Below, one piece after another: positions 26,893-36,014 of a stretch of DNA of 64,000 nucleotides. Source of the DNA: Salinadaptatus halalkaliphilus (GTDB lineage Archaea > Halobacteriota > Halobacteria > Halobacteriales > Natrialbaceae); the NCBI RefSeq assembly GCF_006543045.1, contig NZ_RBZW01000016.1, forward strand, positions 62,001-126,000, written 5' to 3'. Under the pieces are notes generated by a model. The model made no database searches and had not been told where the DNA came from. It saw only the letters and a list, made by a program, of their open reading frames with translations. The stretch's first letter is position 1. Each line of letters begins with the position of its first letter. A program made the translations under genes and the position numbers.

Positions 26893-27804
26893 TCAGGATA
26901 CTGGGACGATTTCGTCTCCAGCCGAAATGGGGGCCTCGAGTCCGGTCGTCACTGCCGAGATGTCGGTCGGTGCGGGCGTCGGCGCGAGCATCCCGCCGAA
27001 CAGACTGTCGAAGAGGAGCCTGATGTGACCGAGCCACGGGATGCGGAACTGTGCTTTGCCGGTGATCCAATCGGGATCGACCACGTCGGTCTGGGCCCCG
27101 CCCTGGTGCTGATCGTAGCCGCTGTTGGCGTCGCCTTTGGTGACGAAGCCGTCACGAGAGGCCGGACACGTCTGGACGTCGTCACAGGTCGCATCGCCGA
27201 TGATCTCCTCGTCGGCTTTCGTGTCGACCCAGTTTTCGCCCTCGTCGACCCAGAAGTGCGCGCGGTGTATGACGGGCGTTCGATACTGGCTGCCGTCGGG
27301 TCTGAAGATGACTACGTCCCCGGGTTGGCCGAACGTGTCGTGGCCGCTCTCGAGGCCGTTGTCGGCCGTCACGACGCCGGTGGCGTCGACGGGGCCATCA
27401 CCGACGAAGCGGTCGTCGTCGACGACGAAGATGAGGTCACCGCGTTCCATGTTGGGTTCCATACTGCCACTTTCGACGGCGACCAGCGGCGGCCAGACGC
27501 CACTGACGGCAAACAGGAGGAGTCCGATCGCGGCCACGATCGCGACGCTGCTTACGATGTCGCGAACGAAGACGACGGAGCCGTCCTCGCTGCGAAGAAA
27601 CCAGCGGACGACGCCGTCGTCCTCGATGGTGACGGCCGGCCGGTCGGCGCTGGTATTGTCGTCGGACTCCGCCGCTGTTGGGCCGGCGGACGCGCGATCA
27701 TCGCTCGAGGATGGCATCATCTCGTCGGACTCGTCGCTGGAGGTGGGATGACCGTCGCCAGTTTCGTCATCCGCTTCGTGGTCGCCGGGATCGGGACCGC
27801 TCAT
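26893..27804 (-). CDS. sec11: Signal peptidase I (archaeal Sec11 type), copy 1
   Basis: 303 residues from the ATG at 27804. Acidic cytoplasmic start (about 1-80), membrane helix VSSVAIVAAIGLLLFAVSGV (about 95-115), then the catalytic serine in VESGSMEPNM, catalytic histidine in PVIHRAHFW, and the aspartate box FVTKGDANSGYDQ, which are the S/H/D boxes of archaeal and ER signal peptidases. Two cysteines in an insertion (CDDVQTC) could form a disulfide. A second membrane-like segment near the end is weaker. It cleaves Sec-type signal peptides. Paralogue of the next gene. Confidence 0.92.
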   Translation of the reverse strand: MSGPDPGDHEADDETGDGHPTSSDESDEMMPSSSDDRASAGPTAAESDDNTSADRPAVTIEDDGVVRWFLRSEDGSVVFVRDIVSSVAIVAAIGLLLFAVSGVWPPLVAVESGSMEPNMERGDLIFVVDDDRFVGDGPVDATGVVTADNGLESGHDTFGQPGDVVIFRPDGSQYRTPVIHRAHFWVDEGENWVDTKADEEIIGDATCDDVQTCPASRDGFVTKGDANSGYDQHQGGAQTDVVDPDWITGKAQFRIPWLGHIRLLFDSLFGGMLAPTPAPTDISAVTTGLEAPISAGDEIVPVS

Positions 27805-27947
27805 TGTCCCGGCTTTTGCTGGGGGCACCAATCAACTTTCCCCTCGCCCCACGGCCGTGAGACAGCGTCTCTGACGTGGGCGAATCTGCCGTAACGATAT
27901 CCCGACGAAACTGGAGACTGCTGGTGGTTTCGGCGTAACGACGTTCA

Positions 27948-28772
27948 TCACGACGCCGTATCGAGTGGAGCCGAATCGACCGTCGGTGTACTCGTGGCGA
28001 ATAACGATTCGAACGCCAGTCGGACGTTACCGAGCCACGGCACCCGGATCGAGCCCTTGCCGACGATCCAGTCGGGGTCGACGACGGTCGTCTCGGCGCC
28101 GCTGCCCTGGATCTGGTCGTAGTTCGGGTTGTTGTCGCCTTTCGTGATGAAGCCGTCGTGTGGTGCCGGACAGGTTGCCAGATCGCTGCAACTATTTCCA
28201 GCGAGGGTATCCGCGTCGGCTTTCGTGTCGACCCAGTTTTCGCCCTCTTCGACCCAGTAGTGAGCTCGGTGGATAATCGGCGTCTCCGTCGGATCACCGT
28301 TGGGCTCGAAGATCACGACGTCGCCGGGCTGGCCGAACGTCTCGTGGGTTCCGCCCGCCCCGTTTTCGAGTGGAACGACGCCGGTGTCACCCGCGGGATC
28401 GTCGCCGACGAACCGATCGTCGTCGACGACGAAGACGAGGTCACCTTCGCCGACGTTTGGCTCCATGCTGGGACTCTCGACCGCCACGAGCGGCGGCCAG
28501 GTGCCGCTGATCGCGAACAACAGGCCACCGACGACCCCAACAAGGACGAGTATCGTCACTACGTCGCGAACGAGTGCGACCGATCCATTGTCGGTCAGGA
28601 CCAGCCAGCGGACGATACCGTCGTCCTCGATCGTGACCGACGGCTCGTCGGGTTTCGAGCGTCGACGAGGGCCAGTAGCATCGACCGGCGGCGCCGACGC
28701 AGAACGTCCGTCACCGTCGCGGGAGTCGGTTCGGTCGTCGCGGTCGCCACCGTCCATTACAGCGTCGTTCAC
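27948..28772 (-). CDS. sec11: Signal peptidase I (archaeal Sec11 type), copy 2
   Basis: 274 residues (an ATG at 28757 is an alternative start). Serine box VESPSMEPNVGEGDLVFVVD, histidine box PIIHRAHYW, aspartate box FITKGDNNPNYDQ, one N-terminal membrane helix (about 70-92) and the same two-cysteine insertion (CSDLATC). The two genes share gene order and most motifs, so they come from a tandem duplication. Divergent from the polymerase D gene, as in other haloarchaeal oriC1 regions. Confidence 0.92.
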   Translation of the reverse strand: MNDAVMDGGDRDDRTDSRDGDGRSASAPPVDATGPRRRSKPDEPSVTIEDDGIVRWLVLTDNGSVALVRDVVTILVLVGVVGGLLFAISGTWPPLVAVESPSMEPNVGEGDLVFVVDDDRFVGDDPAGDTGVVPLENGAGGTHETFGQPGDVVIFEPNGDPTETPIIHRAHYWVEEGENWVDTKADADTLAGNSCSDLATCPAPHDGFITKGDNNPNYDQIQGSGAETTVVDPDWIVGKGSIRVPWLGNVRLAFESLFATSTPTVDSAPLDTAS

Positions 28773-28892
28773 CGAACAGCGACATTATCGCTACGGTTTT
28801 GACCCGTTTGCTCGGTGTTCGTCGGCGGATATCGGTTTCCCGTCTATCAGCGGTATCGCTATCCTTTTTTTCTTACCCGCGAATGGAGTGAT

Positions 28893-30470
28893 GTGCCACT
28901 CGAGGCCCCCGCTCGAATCGTTAGCGAACTGGTAAGCCGCGGCTACAACGCCGAACGCGAGGCCGTCACGCAACTGGCCTCGAGCGACGACCCCGACCGG
29001 GCACTCGAGCGCGTGCTCGAGGACCTTGCGGAGGAAACGCTCGTCGTTCGGACCGAACACGTCGAATCGGCGCTCTCTCGGGACTCACCGCCACGGTCTT
29101 CGGCGTCGGAGACGGCTTCCGCCACCGAAGACCCCTCCGTTTCGACTGGAACGGCCGGCGGGACGGGTCGTGGATCGACGACCCGATCTCCAGTTGAAAC
29201 AGGGGGGTCCGCCGGTGGGCCAACCCCGGCGGCTGGCAGTGGAAATCGCTCGGCCGATCCCGCGTTGCGATCGCTGGAGATCGCCAACGACATGACGGGT
29301 GCGAGTACGGGAACGGGCGAGTACGAGGATTTCGTCTCGGTGTTTCGGGATCGGCTCGAGCGACTGGGAGCGACGCTTCGTGGACGAGTCAACCATCGGC
29401 CGGCGACGGCGATCCAGTCGATGCCCGGCGGTTCGGAGGCGGGGATGGTCGGGCTGGTCAACGATATCCGATCGACCGCGAGCGGCCATTGGCTGATCGA
29501 ACTCGAGGACGCGACGGGAACGTTCCCGTGGCTCGTGATGAAAGATCGGGAGTACGCGGATCTGGTCGAGCAGTTGCTCTGTGACGAGGTGCTGGCGATG
29601 GAGGGGACGCTCGCGGACGATTCGGGGATCGCGTTCGTCGATTCGATGCACTTTCCGGATATTCCGCGCACGCACGAGCCGTCGACGGCCGATCGACACG
29701 TCCAGGCGGCGCTGATCAGCGACATCCACGTCGGGAGCCAGGAGTTCATGGCCGAGGCCTGGAACGCCTTTGCCGACTGGCTCCACACCGAGGCCGCCGA
29801 ACACGTCGAGTATCTCTTGATCGCCGGCGACATGGTCGAAGGGGTCGGCGTCTACCCGAATCAGGACGAGGAACTGGACATCGTCGACATCTACGATCAG
29901 TACGAGGCGTTCAACGCGCGTCTCAAACGCGTTCCCGGCGATATCGAGATCGTCATGATCCCCGGCAACCACGACGCGGTTCGTCTCGCCGAGCCACAAC
30001 CGGGATTCGACGAGCAACTGCGCGATATCATGTCGGCCCACGATTCGCGGATCGTCAGCAACCCGTCGCTGGTGACGCTCGAGGGGGTTTCCGTGTTGAT
30101 GTATCATGGCGTCTCCCTGGACGAGGTCATCGCCGAACTCCCCGAGGAGAAGGCCAACTACGACGAACCCCACAAGGCGATGTACCAGCTGTTGAAAAAG
30201 CGCCACGTCGCTCCCCAGTTCGGTGGCCACACCCGTCTCGCTCCCGAGGAGAAGGATTACCTCACCATCGACGACGTTCCCGACATCTTTCACACCGGCC
30301 ACGTCCACAAACTCGGCTTCGGCAAGTACCACGACGTGCTCGCGATCAACTCCGGCTGCTGGCAGGCCCAGACCGATTTCCAGCAAAGCGTCAACATCGA
30401 CCCCGACGCCGGCTTCGCACCCATCGTCGACCTCGATACGCTCGAGGTGACCGTCCAGAAGTTCAGTTAG
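28893..30470 (+). CDS. polD1: DNA polymerase D small subunit (DP1), 3'-5' exonuclease
   Basis: 525 residues from a GTG at 28893 (protein MPLEAPARIVSELVSRGYN). GGAGTGAT sits just before it, and the longer reading from 28815 adds an aromatic/basic stretch unlike the family. Order: N-terminal helical domain (1-55), a Ser/Thr/Gly-rich linker (about 65-130), an OB fold (about 165-250), and the Mre11-like phosphodiesterase with DIHVGSQEF, GDMVEGVGVYP, IPGNHDAV, YHGVSLDE and HTGHVHKLG all intact. It proofreads for the D-family replicase. The linker DNA contains two ORB-like sites. Confidence 0.94.
   Translation: MPLEAPARIVSELVSRGYNAEREAVTQLASSDDPDRALERVLEDLAEETLVVRTEHVESALSRDSPPRSSASETASATEDPSVSTGTAGGTGRGSTTRSPVETGGSAGGPTPAAGSGNRSADPALRSLEIANDMTGASTGTGEYEDFVSVFRDRLERLGATLRGRVNHRPATAIQSMPGGSEAGMVGLVNDIRSTASGHWLIELEDATGTFPWLVMKDREYADLVEQLLCDEVLAMEGTLADDSGIAFVDSMHFPDIPRTHEPSTADRHVQAALISDIHVGSQEFMAEAWNAFADWLHTEAAEHVEYLLIAGDMVEGVGVYPNQDEELDIVDIYDQYEAFNARLKRVPGDIEIVMIPGNHDAVRLAEPQPGFDEQLRDIMSAHDSRIVSNPSLVTLEGVSVLMYHGVSLDEVIAELPEEKANYDEPHKAMYQLLKKRHVAPQFGGHTRLAPEEKDYLTIDDVPDIFHTGHVHKLGFGKYHDVLAINSGCWQAQTDFQQSVNIDPDAGFAPIVDLDTLEVTVQKFS
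29131..29154 (-). other. ORB-like site inside polD1, minus orientation
   Basis: On the minus strand CCGTTCCAGTCGAAACGG continues with AGGGGT. It codes for part of the disordered linker. Confidence 0.6.
29188..29207 (+). other. ORB-like site inside polD1, plus orientation
   Basis: CTCCAGTTGAAACAGGGGGG, 33 bp from the minus-oriented site, forming a divergent pair. It is one of the best matches in the window to the haloarchaeal ORB pattern. Confidence 0.65.
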
Positions 30471-30573
30471 GGCGTCCGACGGTCGGATCCCCCGGTTCCG
30501 GCGACGGGTTCCGTGACCTCAACGATTTTCACGGACTGGCGTGAGACTCAGCCAACCCCTGGCTCGAGATCGA

Positions 30574-31749
30574 ATGCAGTGGAACTACCGGTACACGCTA
30601 CTCGTCCTCTGTACCTTCGCATTTTTCGGGACGATGGTGGCGCGGCTGGTCATCAGTCCGCTCGTGCCCGCGATCACCGACTCGTTTACGATCACGAACA
30701 CGGCGATCGGCGTCGCATTGACGGGGATGTGGCTGGCGTACGCGCTGACGCAGTTTCCGAGCGGCCTGCTTGGCGATCGGTACGGCGAACGGCTGATCAT
30801 TCTCGTCGCCGTCGGCGGCACTGCCGTCATGAGTTTCGTCCTCGCGCTCGCACCGGTTTTTCCCGTCTTCGTCGTCAGTGTCATCGTCCTCGGCGCGGTC
30901 GCCGGCTTGCACTACAGCGTCGCGACCTCACTGCTTACGCGAACGTTCGACGACCAGATGGGGATGGCAGTCGGCATTCACACGATCGGCTCACCGGCCG
31001 CGGGCTTGTTCGCGCCGGTCGCGGCCGCGTGGGTCGGCACCCGATACGGCTGGCGCGCCGGCATCGCTATCGGCGCGGCGATCGCCGCCCCCATCTTCGT
31101 CCTCTTTGCGCTTCGAACTCGTCGAACCGATCCACAGCGGCCGGACCAGCCGGTTTCCGACCGTCTCGAGTTCGCGCCCTTGGTCGATCTCCTCTCGACG
31201 CCGCCGATAACGTTTACCGTCGGCATCGCCGCGATCTGTGCGTTCGTCTGGCAAGGAACCGCCTCCTTCCTCCCGACGTTTCTCGTCGAGTATCGGGGAC
31301 AGTCGGCGACGCTTGCGGGCGTCGTCTTCTCGTCGTACTTCGTCGTTCAGGCGGTGACCAAACCGGTCCTCGGCTCGCTGTCGGATTCCTACGGCCGAGA
31401 CAGCGTCATCGTCGGCTGTATGGTGACGACCGTCCTCGGGCTCGTTCTGTTCGTCGCCGTCCCTGGGGCCCTCGCCGTCGTCGCTGCGATCGTGCTGGTC
31501 GGGACGGGACTGGGCTGGGCCTCCGCGGTCGAGCCACGATTCATGGACGAGTTGGGCGACCGTGAACGCAGTGCCGGCTTCGGCCTCGTCAGAACGGTGT
31601 ACCTGGTGGTCGGCTCGCTCGGATCGTTCGCCGTCGGGCTCTTCGCCGACGCCTTCGGCTGGGCCGTCTCGTTTGGCGTCCTCGTCTGTCTCCTGTCGCT
31701 GGTCGCCGTCGCCGTCGTCATCAACGGCGCCCTCGAGCTCGGCTACTGA
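30574..31749 (+). CDS. Major facilitator superfamily transporter
   Basis: 391 residues from the ATG at 30574 (in-frame GTG at 30541 possible). Twelve predicted helices with the MFS motif A GLLGDRYGERL between helices 2 and 3 and a related GSLSDSYGRD in the second half. Similar to NarK/OFA-like or unspecific drug/organic acid carriers; substrate unknown. Convergent with the Bat-type regulator 16 bp away. Confidence 0.88.
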   Translation: MQWNYRYTLLVLCTFAFFGTMVARLVISPLVPAITDSFTITNTAIGVALTGMWLAYALTQFPSGLLGDRYGERLIILVAVGGTAVMSFVLALAPVFPVFVVSVIVLGAVAGLHYSVATSLLTRTFDDQMGMAVGIHTIGSPAAGLFAPVAAAWVGTRYGWRAGIAIGAAIAAPIFVLFALRTRRTDPQRPDQPVSDRLEFAPLVDLLSTPPITFTVGIAAICAFVWQGTASFLPTFLVEYRGQSATLAGVVFSSYFVVQAVTKPVLGSLSDSYGRDSVIVGCMVTTVLGLVLFVAVPGALAVVAAIVLVGTGLGWASAVEPRFMDELGDRERSAGFGLVRTVYLVVGSLGSFAVGLFADAFGWAVSFGVLVCLLSLVAVAVVINGALELGY

Positions 31750-31765
31750 CATCAATCCAGGGTGG

Positions 31766-34700
31766 TCAGGAGCTGACGGCGTCGCCGAACAACTGTGCCA
31801 GCAGTCGCCGTTGGCCGATCCGCAGATGGCGGTTGACAGTTGGTTGGGACACGTCGAGGCGGTCGGCGATCTCCTGACCGGTGCTCTCGCGGGGCCACTC
31901 GAAGAAGCCGGCGTAGAAGGCCGTCCTGAGTACCTCGAGCTGACGGTCAGTCAGTTCCTCGAACAGCGAGGAGATGAGTTCGCGTCTCGTGTGCATGGAA
32001 CGTTCGACGTGGCGGCGGCTGCGGAGTTCAACGTCGCGGTGTGTGTCCGCGAGGGCATCGATGAAGGCGCGAACGTCGGTCCCGGTCGTAACGTCGACGG
32101 TTACGATCGTCTCCTCGTCGTCGCCGACGATCGATCGCGGACTGGCGCCGTGGCGGATCAGTTGCGACGCGAGCACTTCGCCGCTGACGAGCGCCTCGAA
32201 CCGACAGCGGTCCTCGTCCTCGCTCAGCAGCCGGTAGGCCGAGACGACCACGAGTTCTTCGAGGATGGCCGTCACCGCTTGCGGGTCCACGTCGTGGGTT
32301 TCGAAGAACAGGAGCGTGTCCTCGCTCGAGTGTGTTCCGATGCCGTCGTACTCGATGCGTCCGCCCGTTTTCGTCGCGATCTGTGACAGGATATCGTTCG
32401 ACTCCGTCATCGCGAGGGTGAGTTCGATCTGTACGGCCGAGTGGAGGGCTTCCCGGGTACGCGTCACGTTGATCGCGTTCGCGATCGTCTCGCCGAGTTC
32501 GCCGAATACCTCCCGCTCGAGCTCGGCAAACGCGTCGGGTTCGGTCGCGTAGACGGTCAGTACGCCGTACGAGTACTCCGCTAACGTCAGCGGAATGCTG
32601 ATCACCGACTGGAAGCCCGCATCGAGCGCTTTTCGCCGCCAGGACTCGCCACGGATATCGTCGACGACGTTCTCGACGACGGTCGTCTGCTCGGTTCGTG
32701 CGGTCCGACACGCGGGTTCGACCGACGTCTCCGTCGCAAGCGAAACGCTATCGAGGTACTCGCCGTTTGTCCCGGCCCAGCTCTGGGGCTCGAGGGTCGA
32801 TTCGCTCGAATCGACGGTGCCGATCCAGGCGAAGCCGATCCCCGTCGCCTCGACGAGACGCTCGGGGACGGTCGAATCGATCTCGGCGCGGCTCGTCGCG
32901 CCGACGAGCGAGCCGTTGATTCGTCTGATGATCTCGGTGACCGACATCTGCCGTCGAAGGCGCTGATTCTGGGCCTCGAGTTCGGCGTCGCGTTCGCGCA
33001 ATCGCGACTCGTGCTCGAGTCGGTCGAGAGCGGCTTCGGTCGTCGCCGCCAGCGTCTCGACGAGCTGGCGGGTTTCGGCGTCGATAGCGTCGGACTCGGC
33101 GGCGACCGTGACCACTCCGTGGTTGCCGATCGGGACGACGACGGCACTCTCGACGTCGTCTTCGAAGAGCTGTGTTTGATCGCCAGCAGCGGGATCGTCG
33201 ACGACGGTCTGTGCGCCCGTGACGAAGGCATTCCAGAGGACCGAGCCGTCGCTGGCAAGTGGGGTTGTTGGCGCCTCGTGTGTGAGTCGATCGAACGCGT
33301 CGCTGTGGCCGACCGGGACGAGCTGGTTGACGTCGTCGTCGAGCCGATAGAGTGCAACGCCAGCGTCGTCGAAGAGATCGGTCGCGGTGTCGATGACCAG
33401 ATCGGCGACCGCTTCGACGGTTTCGACGCCTAGTAGCCCGCGCGCGGCTTCGTGAAGCGACTCGAGTGCTAACTCCCGGTGTTTCAGGTCGGTCACGTCC
33501 CGCAGCGCACCCTGGTAGGCGACCAGTTCGCCGTCCTCGAAGACGGGCTCGCCGACGCCGCGGACCCAGATCAGTTCCTCCGGTGTCGGTTCGATCCGTG
33601 CCTCGAGCTCGTAGATAGATTCGGTCTCGATCGCGGTCTGGAGTCGTTGGCGAACGCGCGGGCGATCGTCGGGGTGATACTTTTCGATGGCCGCGCTCAA
33701 GTCGGGCGGCGTGTCACGGGGCAGTCCGTGAATCCGATACTGCTCTTCGGTCCAGGTCGGCTGTGGCGGATCCTCGGTCAGATCCAGTTCCCAGCCGCCG
33801 ACGCCGGCCAGTTGCTCGACGCGCTCGAGAAGTTCCTGGGTCTGCTCGAGTTCGCGTTCGCGCTCCTTGCGGTCGGTAATGTTCTGGATCGAGCCCCGGA
33901 CGGCGACGACCGCATCGTCGGTCGACTGCAGGCGATCCTCGTTCGACGCTGCTACCGCGTCGCCCGTGACGATCGGCTCTCCGATCGCCCGCACCCAACG
34001 TCTGTGGCCGTCCGTGGTGGTCAGGCGTAGTTCGAGATCGTAGGGTTCGCCCTCCTCGATCGCGCGGTCGAGGGCCGTTCGGAGACGCGCCCGATCCTCG
34101 GGGTGATACAACTCGAGTGAGTCTTCGAGGGAAAAACTCGACGTTTCCGGATGGTAGCCCAGTATTCTGGCGACCTCGTCGGTTCCCTCGAGTTCGTACG
34201 GCTCCTCGCGGACGTCGAGCTCCCAGGCGCCGACGCTTGCGAGGTGCTGGGACTGCTCAAGCAGCGCCCGGGTTCGCTCGAGTTCGCGTTCGTACCGCTT
34301 GCTCTCGGAAACGTCTTCGATCGCCCCCATCACGCCGACGACCTCGCCACTCGAGTCCCGGATCGGTGCTTTCGAGATGCGGACGTCGAGTAGTGAGCCG
34401 TCTTTCGTTCGACGCTGTAGTTCGACGCCGGTGATCGTCTCACCGGCGCGAAGCCGATCGAGGAAGATGTCGAGTGACTCCTCGTCCGGCTCCGGGATCG
34501 TCGGCAGTTCGTTGCCACGTACTTCCGACTCGTCCCACCCGAAGATGCGCTCGGCTGCGGGATTCCACAGTTGGACGGTATCCTCGAGATCGACCGCGAT
34601 GAGTGCTGCCGGCGAGGCATCGATGATCGCGTCGAGCCACTCGTTGGTCTCTCGCAGCCGCTGTTCGCGGATTCGGCGATCGGTCACATCTTCCTGAAAA

Positions 34701-35932
34701 CCGACGAAATTCGTCACCGTTCCCGCGTCGTCTTCGATCGGAGCGAGATGGACTCGGTTCCAGAACTCGGTGCCGTCCGGTCGGTAGTTACGAAGCTCGA
34801 CGGCAGTTGGCTTCCCGTCCGCGACCGCCTCCTGTAGCTGCTCGACGCGGTCTGGATCCGTCCGTTCTCCCTGCAAGAATCGGCAGTTTCGTCCGATTGC
34901 GTCTTCACGGTCGTAGCCAGTGACCTCCTCGAAGGCCTCGTTCGCGTAGATGATCGGATTGTCCGGCTGGTCCGGATCGGTGATCGTCACCCCGACTGGT
35001 GCTGCCTCGAGCGCTCGATCTTTGAGTCGAAGTTCACGTTCGTACCGTTGGCGATCGAACGCGTGGCCGATCCAATTCGCCATCAGATCGACGAACGTGC
35101 GATCGGCCGTCGAAAACTCCCCCTCGCGTGGCGTTCGGTCGAGGAAACACAGCGTCCCGTAGCGCTCGTCGCCGATCTCGAGGGTCGTCCCGAGATAGCT
35201 GTTGATATCCCCCGACTCGACCGCGGGATCGTCTGTGTCTCTCTCGTCGTCGGCGTCGTGAATCCCACGGAGACCGTCGGATTCGACCGTCTCGCGACAG
35301 AACGTCTCCGAAAGTTTCGTCTCCGTTCCGTCCGGGACGACCTCGGTCCCGTGGGTGTACTCGACGACGTAACGATCGGCGTCTTCGTCGGTTCGCGAGA
35401 CGAGCCCCGCTTCCATCTCGAGTCGGTCACAGCCGAGTTCGAGCAACTGGCGTATCTGCTCGTCCGTGCTCGCGTTTGTCTCGGCGGTAATTCGATACAG
35501 CGCGTCTCGGTACTGTTCGTGTTCCGCGATGCGCTGACTGCAGCGATGGAACGCACTCGTCAGGTCGTCGATTGCGGCCGAGAGTTCGCCGAGTTCGTCG
35601 TCTCGGTCGAGTTCGATGTTGATTTCGTCGGTCCGTATCTCCGTCGGATGCGTCGTTCCCTCGAGTCGATCGACGACGGTTCGGACGTCGGTTGCGAGAC
35701 GTTCGATCGCGTTCGATCGATCGGCGCTGCCACCGACTGCGAGCCCGAGGACGACCGATTCGACAGCCTGCTCTATGTACAGCCCCAGAAGCACCGTCCC
35801 GACGAACAGCAGTGACCCGGCGACGATAGCGTTGATCCCGGACATTCGGGACCGATACCACGGTAGCGCCAGCTGGGGGTCTCGTGCCGGTGACGCTCCG
35901 TCATCGTGTGACGACCCTCGGCTGAAAGGCAT
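31766..35932 (-). CDS. Membrane-anchored LOV/PAS/GAF regulator with Bat-type HTH
   Basis: 1388 residues. One membrane helix (about 31-53), a HAMP-like linker (60-130), GAF (145-295), a LOV-type PAS (305-420) with GRNCRFLQG (Cys350) and ELRNYRPDGTEFWNRVHLA plus FVGFQEDVT, three more PAS domains (425-545, 555-690, 695-815), GAF (825-965), a Bat-type GAF (985-1140), and a C-terminal HTH of the bacterio-opsin-activator class (LTDRQLEVLRTAFYAGFFEW ... TGQEIADRLDVSQPTVNRHL, about 1315-1375). All flavin-contact residues of a LOV photosensor are present, so blue-light input to a DNA-binding output is likely. Being tethered to the membrane is unusual for Bat-type proteins. It stands where E3 often follows E2. 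Confidence 0.9.
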   Translation of the reverse strand: MPFSRGSSHDDGASPARDPQLALPWYRSRMSGINAIVAGSLLFVGTVLLGLYIEQAVESVVLGLAVGGSADRSNAIERLATDVRTVVDRLEGTTHPTEIRTDEINIELDRDDELGELSAAIDDLTSAFHRCSQRIAEHEQYRDALYRITAETNASTDEQIRQLLELGCDRLEMEAGLVSRTDEDADRYVVEYTHGTEVVPDGTETKLSETFCRETVESDGLRGIHDADDERDTDDPAVESGDINSYLGTTLEIGDERYGTLCFLDRTPREGEFSTADRTFVDLMANWIGHAFDRQRYERELRLKDRALEAAPVGVTITDPDQPDNPIIYANEAFEEVTGYDREDAIGRNCRFLQGERTDPDRVEQLQEAVADGKPTAVELRNYRPDGTEFWNRVHLAPIEDDAGTVTNFVGFQEDVTDRRIREQRLRETNEWLDAIIDASPAALIAVDLEDTVQLWNPAAERIFGWDESEVRGNELPTIPEPDEESLDIFLDRLRAGETITGVELQRRTKDGSLLDVRISKAPIRDSSGEVVGVMGAIEDVSESKRYERELERTRALLEQSQHLASVGAWELDVREEPYELEGTDEVARILGYHPETSSFSLEDSLELYHPEDRARLRTALDRAIEEGEPYDLELRLTTTDGHRRWVRAIGEPIVTGDAVAASNEDRLQSTDDAVVAVRGSIQNITDRKERERELEQTQELLERVEQLAGVGGWELDLTEDPPQPTWTEEQYRIHGLPRDTPPDLSAAIEKYHPDDRPRVRQRLQTAIETESIYELEARIEPTPEELIWVRGVGEPVFEDGELVAYQGALRDVTDLKHRELALESLHEAARGLLGVETVEAVADLVIDTATDLFDDAGVALYRLDDDVNQLVPVGHSDAFDRLTHEAPTTPLASDGSVLWNAFVTGAQTVVDDPAAGDQTQLFEDDVESAVVVPIGNHGVVTVAAESDAIDAETRQLVETLAATTEAALDRLEHESRLRERDAELEAQNQRLRRQMSVTEIIRRINGSLVGATSRAEIDSTVPERLVEATGIGFAWIGTVDSSESTLEPQSWAGTNGEYLDSVSLATETSVEPACRTARTEQTTVVENVVDDIRGESWRRKALDAGFQSVISIPLTLAEYSYGVLTVYATEPDAFAELEREVFGELGETIANAINVTRTREALHSAVQIELTLAMTESNDILSQIATKTGGRIEYDGIGTHSSEDTLLFFETHDVDPQAVTAILEELVVVSAYRLLSEDEDRCRFEALVSGEVLASQLIRHGASPRSIVGDDEETIVTVDVTTGTDVRAFIDALADTHRDVELRSRRHVERSMHTRRELISSLFEELTDRQLEVLRTAFYAGFFEWPRESTGQEIADRLDVSQPTVNRHLRIGQRRLLAQLFGDAVSS

Positions 35933-36014
35933 AGCGGCTGTATGTGACCGACAAGAATGAGTGTTCGGTCGGTTCGGCGTCCCTGGTCGGCGCGTTGGCA
36001 GCGAAACGATGGAG

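Noticed and set aside
29085-30386. 433-codon minus-strand frame opposite polD1
   Set aside because: Shadow; the plus strand has all phosphodiesterase motifs.
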